From contig JAKSZP010018532.1 of NCBI GenBank assembly GCA_022478985.1, forward strand, positions 62,001 to 126,000: 64,000 nt of DNA. Direction: 5' to 3'. Position numbers and translations under genes: made by a program. This document shows, in pieces, positions 52,501-62,580 of the stretch (positions are counted from its first letter, which is position 1; every line of letters begins with the position of its first letter). Below the pieces are notes generated by a model. That model saw nothing but the letters and a program-made list of their open reading frames with translations, did no database searches and was not told where the DNA came from. This DNA is from Massospora cicadina (taxonomy: Eukaryota > Entomophthoromycota > Entomophthoromycetes > Entomophthorales > Entomophthoraceae).

Positions 52501-54049
52501 CTCCTACTAAGCCTTCAGGTACCTCCAAATTCATTCTGATAGACACCACATGCTGTTCTCCAGTGTATATAACACAGTCCTTGGAAACTCTGAGGGGAAT
52601 GATTTTTTACAAGAATGGTAGCAGGAGGTGAAAGACTTCAGCGACCTACTTTTTGATAATGGATACGGACTATACCATCATTATATATCACATTGATAAA
52701 ATTACTCTTATGGGTTAAAAAAGTCCAATTACCCGCTAGTGGAGGGATAATGTTTAACATAGGATAGTAAAAGTATTCTTGTCATAACTTATATCAAGGC
52801 CATAAATTCTAAGGAAGCTAGTACCAACAAGCAATTATCAATTATTATTGAGAAAGCGCAAAAGCGGGTGCATCAACCTGCAGAGAGCCAGACCTCATTG
52901 GTAAAGCACTATATGCTCCTTCATTAGTGGTACTCTCAGGGCCAACAGTTCCATATTATTGATGGTGAGCTACATCTAGAGTTAATCTCAACTATTTTGC
53001 AAACTGACTGGATATTACATTCAAAGGAGTGCCTCTGTCAACAATGGCTCACATCTGAATTTTGTTTATTTGAATACCAGTATGATTACAATCAGAAAGG
53101 TATTGTGAATCGCCGTTTATTTTTAGAATAGATGAAGTATTTATTTAGTTTATTATTGTCTTGATCTGTTCTTCTACATGGGGAGTGAGTATTTAGGGAC
53201 TTGATCAGTAGTGCAACTTTAACTCACTGTAAGGGAGGTAAAGATTGAGGCTCTTCATCACCACTGAATTGATTATGTTCAACACTTTGAGTAGCATATG
53301 GTTCAGAGACAACTTCTTGTCCTTCTTATTCCATAGTCAATCGTTGACTTCTGGTGATGGCCAACACCATAGAGATGCTCCAATCAAGTTCTTAAGTAGG
53401 AGCATAATTTACATTTTCTGGACTTTAGGACAAAAACTCAGGAGATAAATGGCAGTAGAGAATCCCCCTTCTACTGCTGAGGCTCTTTTCCCTGGCTGTC
53501 ATCCTCTTGAGATGTTACAAGGTTTTGTACCAAGGAGACATCTAGGACAGGTGGTGGCGTAATGTCCCTTAGATTTGAGATCCAACAAGTTATCTTGGAT
53601 AGATTGTGGTAGTTTCCAAAACATCCTCAACGAGGAGGGAAGCTCTCCAATTTCCCTCTTCCTTAATTCACATGAGAAGGTATATAATATTTTATATTTA
53701 ATGCACAGGTTCAATATTAGGGATGAATAGATTGTTGACATAATAAATGAATTTGTTGACAATAGTATGAAGAAGTTTAATCCTAGTTGGGCTCTTCACA
53801 ACCAAATTAAGTATGTCTTTAATGCTACAGAGTTGCTACCGTTCTTCCTTCTGATACTTGAAGGTACTTCTGGAAAGCAAGGGAACATTTCCCTTCAACT
53901 CTTCCTCCTGATTAATTGAGAACCACTTGGACAAAGGAACCTTTACCTCAAACTCTAATTCTATGAGTTAGCAATGTCAAATAGATAAAAGAAACCTTTT
54001 CTCTTCCATTCTAATTACAACAGTAAACAATATAAATTGCAAAACTATA
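49583..54049 (-). mobile_element. Element E: decayed minus-strand Ty3/gypsy element
   Basis: Minus-strand motifs appear in Ty3 order from right to left: a gag zinc-knuckle remnant (SKGHYATTCPRC near 53560), protease (AIVDRGTPLNVISSQFAK near 53050-52990, with D-R-G in place of D-T-G), reverse transcriptase (PLEDQEKYVLIASQRLYQ and PQGSCNAPATFQRVMD, 51810-51680), RNase H traces at about 51300-51000, and an integrase C-terminal core (ISYHSSTLYSPLQILYG near 50080-50030). Very many stops make this one of the oldest elements here. Plus-strand frames within it are not supported. Confidence 0.7.
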
Positions 54050-54590
54050 TAAATGTAATCATAGTTGATCTGTATATTACTTTTATTCAATAAATAATAA
54101 AGGGATATAATAATGAAACAAGATAAAATGACTCATTGTAGAAATGAGAAGTACTAGTGTGTGACAACAGCTAGCCAGTCATCTGCTCAATAATTGATTA
54201 CACCTCAATCAGGTACATTACTACAATAACAGGATAGTCTGAGTTAAGAATTAAAGAGGTGCTAATGTTTTACAACAATTAACCAGCTAATCTTCACAAT
54301 AATTGATACCTACCTCAATCAGATATCTTATTATACCCAAGTAATTTCCACCTCACTCAAGGTATTTGAGAATTACGCCAGTGGACCTATGCCACATACT
54401 TCAACGGAAGCAAAACCAGAAATGGATGATAACGATTATAATACTTAAGTCTATCAATAGCTTTTACTGCTTTTTTGATTAAAGACAAGAGATTCATATA
54501 GCGAAAACCAAAACCCTACTCTTCTATTGGCGACCTTCTAGGAATGGCAGCCATTGCCAATGAATTAGCCCACAGGAGTCATCCAAAAAC
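54050..54590. repeat. Element C-type LTR fragment
   Basis: Resembles the LTR of element C: a GTGTGACAACAGCTAGCCAG block and CAATCAGGTA, then CACCTCACTCAAGGTATTTG and CAAGTGGACCTA-like GCCAGTGGACCTATGCCACA. The first block is tandemly duplicated here (about 54160-54230 and 54270-54340), as it appears to be in the LTR at 11379. It sits where the 5' LTR of element E would be expected. Confidence 0.55.
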
Positions 54591-54900
54591 GACAATCACT
54601 TTGTCAGAAAGTTAACCAGATGGTTTCCCATAGTTGCTGATATTAGGATTTGATTAATTGAGCAACAGAACAACTAATTATCTGGTTATGATGATATTAG
54701 GGGAGCAATTTTAAAATCTGATGTATCTGGGATTATCAGTAACAATTCCTAATAGTATTTTGTTTATTTTAATTAACAGCGACTGAAGCTAAGGATAATT
54801 AAGGAAAAGTTGAATTATTAATTTATTATTGTTTACTGGTGAATTGAGGCTGAGGATAAACCAACCCTAATTGCCAGCAGATTGAATGCTGAGGATTTCT
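54591..54900. repeat. Repeat family B fragment
   Basis: Shares TCAGAAAGTTAACCAGATGG and TACTGGTGAATTGAGGCTGA-like sequence with 44840-45300. The ORF1-only element H2 is inserted at its right end. Confidence 0.5.
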
Positions 54901-56683
54901 AAAGGAAAATGTGGATTCATCTGGGGGAAAACGTGCTCAGACTGAATTGTCCAGTCCTAACAAATCCTTGGGTCAGTTCATTCTGCCCAAGGGTCTCGCC
55001 ATCCACCTCGCATGATAACAGGTGGTGCCCTGCTGCCCTCTCATACTTCCCCGCTCTCATATGCATTTTTGCCTTTGGGTCAAATATGGGAAATTGTTCC
55101 CATATGCAGACAAAGCCATTATCAAATTGGTACAGGCGGTGATGCAACCTGCCAGGTTCATTTATTTCTGCCTTTATAAAGGGTACTTTGATCTAGGTTT
55201 TACATGTGAAGCCAATGCTGCCACTGCAGCTCTGTGCCACTTCTCTTTGAGGGCACCCCAATTCCCACAATGCGCACCCAGCTCCCTTCTGACACCACAT
55301 TGATGTTCAATTCACTGGGTTGCCCACTCACCTTCTTCCTGCAGTGCTCCATCAGGAGCTGATGGAAGGTTTGGCAGCCTATGGCACTGACCCCATCCTT
55401 CAATTTGTGGTCCTCAACAAAGCCACATGCCTTTCTGAGCCTCAGGCATTTGCCACAGTCAGCCCTCAATTTTCTAACATTGTGGAGAAGCTTCCCCCTC
55501 GCGCCTTCATTATTTCTGCCCCTGACCACCCATTCTGGGCCTGCGTTGAAGGCAGGCGGACCGTCTGTTCATCCTGCTTTGAGTTGGATCAATCAAAGTG
55601 TAGCTGCCCCTACGTTGCTGCTTCCGCCACCTCAGCAGACTTGGCCACCAGCTCCCCATCCACTGACCACCCCGCAGCCCTTTTGGTTTGGGGTGAAATC
55701 CTACCCCTCTCCTCCAAAATCTGTTGCTCCTACATCTGCAGCAGCAGATCAGGCCCCCCTAAGTCCAATGCCACCAAAGGTCCCACCAATCATGTATCAG
55801 CTTGGAAACTGGTTTGTTCCAATGCCCAACCCATTTGCCAGCCTTAACCACCCCTATTGCAGAAAAAGTGGAATTGTATGACATGAACCCATGGACCTCA
55901 TTGGATGAAACTGACGAAATGGGTAATTTGATTGAAGACTCTGAAGTCAGCATGGAAGCATTTATCCCTTTAAAACCCCCATTGAGACCCCTCAGCGCTT
56001 TTATGCCCCATGGCCAAATAATTTGTTATGCACCCAACATCATTTTGCTTTTGCAGTTGCCGCCCAACCCAACACTAGTTTCCTCATGAGGCTGTGCCCG
56101 CACAGTGGTGATGCTTGCCAAAGGTCTCCCCCTCCAATTCTCACCCCAAACCTGACCCCACATGGCAAAAAAGCCATTATCCAGCTCACAAACATGCCAT
56201 GGATGCTGTTCAGAAAGTAATTTCTGCTTTAAAATTTAAACTGATAGCTACCCATGCTATTACCCCTTTACTCTACCAACTTCCTGCCATCTGCATTCAA
56301 GCAGAAAAATGCTTGTCCACTTACTTAAATGCTATTTATGTTGATAGCAATTTCTATGAGCAACTGATCCTCTGCAAACTCACTCCGCATATTGCTGATA
56401 ACCCCACGCCCTTGCTCTCTGCCTTAGCCTGCACTCTGTATGATGACGTGGAACCCGCAGATGAGCCCCCTGATCCCCCTTCCCCTTCCACTATGGTGGG
56501 ATAAGCAGCTCGCCGCTGTACCACCTGGTTGGTTGTGTTCTCTTTTTGTGTGTCTAGCTGCTCGTTTCAGGAAGTTTGTCATGTTTGGGTTAGTTTGTTT
56601 TGGTATTTCCATTTCAGTAATGTCCATCCCCTGGTCAGCATGCCTCAAATAAATTTAAATTTAAATTTAAAGGAAGATGTGGA
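54901..56683 (+). mobile_element. ORF1-only non-LTR element H2 (1753 bp) with 15-bp TSD
   Basis: AAAGGAAAATGTGGA (54901-54915) and AAAGGAAGATGTGGA (56669-56683) flank 1753 bp. As in H1, the insert holds one ORF1-type gene and a short 3' UTR ending in tail I (GTCCATCCCCTGGTCAGCAT then GCCTCAAATAAA), here followed by an AAATTT repeat. No second reading frame for reverse transcriptase is present. The 5' region differs from H1. Confidence 0.85.
54990..56504 (+). pseudogene. ORF1-type zinc-knuckle protein of H2
   Basis: The same domain order as H1 is spread over several frames: GKLFPYADKAIIKLV and LYKGYFDLGF (about 55090-55200), HLLPAVLHQELMEGLAAYG (about 55325-55390), and a knuckle CSSCFELDQSKCSC (about 55570) in which the His is replaced by Gln. 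The C-terminal domain ends ADNPTPLLSALACTLYD and STMVG, closely matching the H1 end (SAMVG). Frameshifts near 55310 and 55850 break it. The loss of the zinc ligand suggests decay rather than use. Confidence 0.65.
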
Positions 56684-59600
56684 CACATACCTATGATCCC
56701 GCCAGGAATATCACTGATTAAATCAGTTATTGGAAATACCAGCTTGGTTGGTACTAAGCCCAGCAGTTGCAGCAACAAGGATAAAAGTGATGATGAAGAG
56801 TAAGGAAGGGGTTCTTTAGACAGTTGATCATTGTGTGATTCTGTGGTGCAATTCATATCTTATTTAAGTTTCCTGGAGTTATTGGTAGTGTGACTCTTCT
56901 GTAGAAACAAAGATTGTGGTTATGAAGCTCTTTACTTCTATTTTTATATTTTATTATACTCATTTGAGGAACGGCAATCATCTTATTACCCTTCCATTAT
57001 ATCAGTGGGTATTAACTCCTGTAAAATCTTTTAATGGATCATACTCTTCTGGGACGCCATCTACTGGAATAATGACTAATTCATCCATCTAGTCATATTC
57101 TATGACCAACTAGAACATAACCCTCCTGAGTGAGTATATAAAGAACACGTCCTAACATCTTCACTCAATCCTAGTGAATTATTATTATTAATCTAGCAAC
57201 CTGCTCAGGTAATTGGACCCTTTACCACTTAACAACAGGTCACTTTACCTAAAAGGTTAATCTTCAAGTTGCTACCAAAAGCGTTTTCAACATCCAGCAA
57301 CAATAAATTCTTAATCAATGGTGACAACCTCTAATCAATTCATACAAGATAAATAGATTATTAATTGATAAATCAATAATCAAACCAATTGTAGAACATT
57401 GTTGGGAGTCCTCCTTGATAGAAAATCAATAATTTAGCAGGATTGAATACCAACTAATCAATTAACATCCCATAAGTAATAACAACCAACAATAGTTACT
57501 ATCTAATATGATAACTCCCACATCCACTAAAGTGAATCTCCCCCAGCCAATAAAGCAGATAATTTTATAATCAATTAAGCTGGATTATGTGTGAATACCG
57601 AAATCCCAAAAAATCCCCCCGCTTGATCAGATTATCCAGTGAAGATAGATTCTCAGAGGCAAACGCTGCTTCATTCCCAGGCATGAATCAGCCAGCATGG
57701 CTTAAGTTTTATTTCCTATGGTCAAGCTTCTTTTTCCTTGCTCTTTGTATGTTCATAACCCTTCTCCTTAGCATGTTTCATCTTTATCTCCTTTTTACTG
57801 CTGCCTCCTTTGAGTGTGGTTCCACTTCATCATGACAAACCAGGACTACTTCAGTCAACCTCACTTATAACATGTTCTGGAAAAACGTATTCTCCCAGGT
57901 CAGGCTTTTATACCTTCACGCCATTTGAGGATCTTTTCGGTTGGCTTTCCTGATGAATTCCTTAATTTTTGTAATCCCCCAGGCTGGGCTCTCCATTTTT
58001 AATCAGAGTGGATCTTCTAACTCTCCTTCCTCGTGCCTCTTCATGGTGGACCCAGCTTCAACATGAGCTGATCCTGCCAAGCATTCTTGCTTCTTCTTCA
58101 TTAATGTCCTTGTAGTTCATCACCCTTCTCCCCTCATGACCATGGAAGGTGGGATCATTGCCTGATACTCTTGATCATAGAAAAATAAATTAATATTATT
58201 TTTATATATGTATCCCTTTGATTTTCTTCATATTTTTTCAGAGTTAAACTCCTTATAATAAATATAAATTTTCATATATATTTTCATATGTACTTTTTCT
58301 TTTATATTTTTATCTTATTTTTTTTATTTTTTTTTCCTTCTAGATACAAAACTTTAAGTATTTGGTTTGGACCCAGTTCATCATATGCCCATTAGTAATT
58401 CTTAGCATATAGGCATCTGTCACCACCTTGATAGTTGCTGAAATTGAGATGATGAGCGAGTTGAAACCCTCTCCCAAACCAAGCCTTGATAAAAAAACTA
58501 TCTGGCCCTCATGATTAAAACCTGTCCTTGAAGGCACCAATGAGAATTTAGAATTAGGAAGGATCATGCACATGAGAATCAATGGGTATGACTTCAAAAA
58601 TTGCACCTCCACTTTGTGAACCTTGAGAGGCGCAACACCCACCTTTGCAGTCCTGAGGATGATGCAGAACAATGAGATCATTGACCAGGCAATTGATCTG
58701 GAAGGCTGTGGAAGATCCTGATCATATGAAGCCATGGAGTTCCCTGAGATACCACGTCTCCATGCATCCTATAAATATCAACACTATTTAACTAACTAAA
58801 GTAGTCTATTTTGCATCTTCTTTTTGTCTTCATTGAACTCTTCACTAGTTTACAGCTTCAAGCCCATTATTGAACTTCAACTACAATTAAGAGAACTGTT
58901 GATATGAGATAAGTGTTTCTCACTACATGGGGCTCCAACCTTTCCAAGTGAAAACGTCTATCACAATAAAATGGAGAATAATAGAAATTAAGAAAACCAA
59001 CTTGCTGATCATTCAAGAAGCATAGCTTGATGGATCAACACCTCTCAGTATGAAGTACCTTTATAGGCTGAAAGCCTAGAGTTTTGGGCCACCTTCCAAT
59101 TTACCCTACCCTCCATTGATTATAATCAATATCAACTCTAATGAAAACTCAACGAGATTATTCACCAACTATTGAATGGCATCTACTATGTGGGAGGACG
59201 CTCCAGTTGCACCTGCGCCTCTTTGGTGCCTTCCATGATGTGAGAAAAATAGGCCTTAGTCCTACTACCCTCAAGAGAATTGGCTTTGGGTACCAAAAAT
59301 AATCTCCAAAGCTTCATAAATCCAGCCATACACCACCTCTTATAAATAAGAGGGTTGAATAATCAAGAAGTATCATGACAGCTTGGGTTTACTCAAATTC
59401 TATACTCAAATATTGTCAATTTTTATAACGCGGCCTCCTCCTTCATTTATGACAATTTGGAAGCCATTGTCAATAATCATCGGTTAATTAATGAAGATCA
59501 TTATCAAATCACCATGTTAGATAGTGAAATTTTGGGTTATCTCAAGGGCCAGCTTTTTCAAAGTGTTCAGCTCCTTGAGGCTGTGTTAAATTCTGGTGGT

Positions 59601-59847
59601 TGACTCAAAAATAAACCCTTTGAAAGCCATCAATTTAAGAACTATTACTCTGACAATAACTTGACAATTATCCCAATTGACTGTGCACAAAATTGACTTT
59701 ATATCAAAAGTTGCCCTTGGATCATTACCTAAAATCGCTCAAAAAATCCCATAGTCCAATAAAAACTATAAGGTTGTCCCTCAAATTATTGCAATCAGTT
59801 TTCCGCCCTATGGCGAGTTTTGTAGGTCAATTCTCATAATGGCATGA
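56684..59847. other. Decayed repeats with unassigned coding traces
   Basis: A promoter-like TATATAAAGAACACG lies near 57139. The interval 58200-58340 is very AT-rich. A 131-codon minus-strand frame (58735-58340) and a plus-strand stretch at 59431-59604 (YDNLEAIVNNHRLINED, then GYLKGQLFQSVQLLEAVLN) are open but match no family I recognise. They may be worn gag or ORF1 sequence. Confidence 0.35.
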
Positions 59848-60283
59848 TAGCACTTACACATAACCAACCTGAATGTGAGTGCCTAGTGCTATTGAAAGTC
59901 TTGCTGACATATTGATTAGGAGGACATCATTAAGCTTAAATCAAAGAAAATTACCCAATAATCATACTTTGCCAGCTTTATGATAAAACTTAATAACACT
60001 TGCACATGGACAGCCCAAATGGGAGTACCTAGTGCTATCAAGAGGCTACCAACATCCTGATTAGGGGTAGATCATAAATCCTATATTGATACCAAATTTT
60101 CCAGTAATTGTATTTTGTCATCTGTATGACGAAATTATAGCACTTGCACATGGACAGCCTGAATGGGAGTACCTTATGCTATCAAGAAGCCTGCTGACAT
60201 CCTGATTAGGGGTACATCATTAAGATTAAATTGATGCAAATTTTCCCAGAAAGTTGTATTTCATCAGCTGTATGACAAAACTC
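59848..60283. repeat. Tandem repeat of about 145 bp, three copies
   Basis: TAGCACT-type starts lie at 59848, 59994 and 60138 (spacing 146 and 144 bp). Each unit includes GGGAGTACCTAGTGCTATCA-like and CTGACATCCTGATTAGG-like segments and ends near a CAGCTGTATGACAAAAC-like stretch. Identity between units looks moderate to high. No coding function is apparent. Confidence 0.85.
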
Positions 60284-60315
60284 AAATCAAGCTGACCTTA
60301 GGACAATATTGCACA

Positions 60316-62244
60316 TATGAGTTGCAATTTTTTTAGCACTAGTGGTTCCCAACCCAAAAAGGGGAGCCGCCACGCATCTTTATTTGCAAATGGGCCAAAG
60401 AAAGGGTTTATTAGAAATAAAAAATTCCTAATATGGCACCCCAGCTAACAGCCTAGGAAGCCATATCAGAAGGCGAGGAAGCTTTTGTACAATGCCCACT
60501 TTAGCTGGAGGACCATGGCGGACAGCATTGGAGTGGGAGCATCAGCGACATGGGGCATAAGGAGGTATAGTTGTGGATTTTCTTCATGTATGAGGTTAGC
60601 AGTATCCATCGCCTCAACGTATTGAGCAAGTTGATACTCAGCGAAAGTGATGAGAGCTGGCACACAAGTAAAAGACTTGATGCTCCGGCGGGTTTCAGAA
60701 TAATTAGGGTTAAAAAGAGAAGTTTTCGCCGCATCAAAGAAAGTGTGGCTTGCACTGAAAGCGAGCTCCTCAATTTCATACTTTGCATCTTCCTCAAAAT
60801 CATGGGGAAAATTAGGGATAGGAATACCCTCAACAAACGGCTCCATCGCCCCATGAATTTTCTGGAAAAGTAGGGTGTTGGCAGGGGCAGCTTCAGCCTC
60901 AACTTCCATTTTATTAATATTTTCTATAAATTGGAAAGCAGTTTTTAGGGAGAAAACGGCAGGGCCACAATTCAGAAGGATCAACAAAAAATTCCCCAAA
61001 GAAAAATATAGCTTGACGTAGTATGGCCGTTCATCCTTATCAATCCATTTGAGAGCCTCAAATGGATTGGATTTGGCCAGCACTGAACCAGCCACCAGAA
61101 TTGGAGCAGTGGCAGGAGCTGATTGGCCATGTGCTGTGGACCATGGCAGCTCAGCTGAAACTGGTTCAGCCATTGACTCAAGATTCTGTAATCCAGTCAA
61201 ATTTTTATTCAAAATTTCAAATTTTTTGTTTTGATTGGCTGCCGCTTTCAAAGCAGTGCCAAATTTCCCTATGGTTGGGGCGGGAGTATTGAGCCCCATT
61301 TGAAAAATTGAGGAAAACGGCTGCATGCTTAATGCCCAAGGGATGGGTGGCGGAAGCAGCAGAAGCAGAAACTGTAAAACACTTTCACTTTGAGTGGTCA
61401 AGCTTGAAGCACAAGGGGAAAATGGCATGGCATATTTGATGCATGCCCAGAACAGGTGATCAGGGGCAAATTATCACCATGTGGGGGGATTGCAAGATGG
61501 GTATCACAATGAAATGGGTGGATCATCACAAAAGTGTGAGGCCCTGCCAGACGATCCACCCCATTTGGAACCTTGAACTATAAAACAGGGTTGGCGCCAT
61601 AACTGGTTAAACCCTCCATAAGCTTGTGGTGGAGGCGTTTGGGGGAGAGATGGGAGGGCAACCCAGCAAACTGAACCACCAAAGTGGCCTCATCTGGGAG
61701 CTGCGTTCAAACAATGGGAATAGGAATTTGTTTGAAAGTAATTTGCAGCTTGGCTGCTGCCACTGCATTGGCTTCCAAACGGAAGTTGAGATCAAAGTAC
61801 TCCTTAAAGGAGTGGAAGTCAATAAAAATGGCAGGTTTAAAACTGCTGTGATCAAATCAATGATGGCCATGCTTGTGTATGGGAAGAGATTCCCATGTTT
61901 GACCCAGAGGCTAAAATGCAAATTGCTCCGTGGGAGCACCCAAGGGCTCCAGAGCACCACCTGGGAGCTTGCAAGGTGGTGGGCCAAGTCCTGAGGGGGG
62001 ACATAATGACCGGTAGCATTAAGAGGGCTAGCAGAGCCAGCCCAGGTGCACTTTGATGACAGCCGTAAGATGCCAAATGGTGGCTACCACCCCAAGCCAG
62101 GGCAACAGGTGTTGATTTCATTGACATCAGTAAGTTTTGGCTTGATTGAGCAGTTGTTTTTTATATTTTCTTTTAAAATCTGAATTTGGCTTCAATTCAG
62201 GTATCAAAGCAAAAGAAATATTTTTTTATGAGGTGCAATTTTTT
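60316..62244 (-). mobile_element. ORF1-only non-LTR element H3 (1893 bp) with 18-bp TSD
   Basis: TATGAGTTGCAATTTTTT (60316-60333) and TATGAGGTGCAATTTTTT (62227-62244) flank 1893 bp. The minus strand encodes one ORF1-type gene and then a 3' UTR with AATAAAGATGCGTGGCGGCT and tail II (TTGGGAACCACTAGTGCTAA, then A). No reverse transcriptase frame is present. The truncated copy at 16673-17225 shares this 3' end. Confidence 0.85.
60466..62127 (-). pseudogene. ORF1-type protein of H3
   Basis: The N-terminal domain is at 62127-61607 in shifted frames (SLWVKHGNLFPYTSMAIIDL, matching the FPYADKAIIDL block of H1). The C-terminal 320-codon frame (61428-60466) contains EPVSAELPWSTAHGQSAPAT, then AEAAPANTLLFQKIHGAMEP, EGIPIPNFPHDFEEDAKYEI, and an ADAPTPMLSAMV end corresponding to ADAPMPWLSALI in H1. 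No zinc knuckle could be read between them, so it is lost or lies in a broken frame. The frame end SFLAF is followed by the 3' UTR. Confidence 0.65.
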
Positions 62245-62580
62245 GTACATGAGCCCTTCTCAATTTTGAGAGTATTTTGCACCAATAGCCCTAGTAAAAG
62301 GTCATAGTTGTATCAGTTTAAGGGCTGAACTGAGGTGGAAAATTATATGTGAGGAAAAATGTGTGCTCAATTTATGGCCAGGAGATGCCTTAGAGGTATA
62401 AATACTGGTGCCTGGCCAAGTAAAATAATTATCATGTAATCAAATCAGATACTCATAGGTAAAATTGTATTTTTAATTCTCTTTTGCCAAACTTTTCTCT
62501 CTCATTGCAAACACTTTTGCAACAAATTCAATTCAAGTCTAAGTAAGTTTGATAACCTCATTAAGAAGATTAGTGTGCAC
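62245..62580 (+). promoter_or_regulatory. Promoter-like 5' region of the last element
   Basis: GGTATAAATACTGG near 62396 is a good TATA-like site, followed by about 180 bp of pyrimidine-rich leader before the first frame of the next element. It could be the internal promoter or 5' UTR of the non-LTR element H5, or an LTR. No TSD could be placed, because the element runs off the window. Confidence 0.35.

Noticed and set aside
58340..58735. 131-codon minus-strand frame as a host gene
   Set aside because: No recognisable domain and the opposite strand shows equally plausible coding traces; surrounded by decayed repeats.
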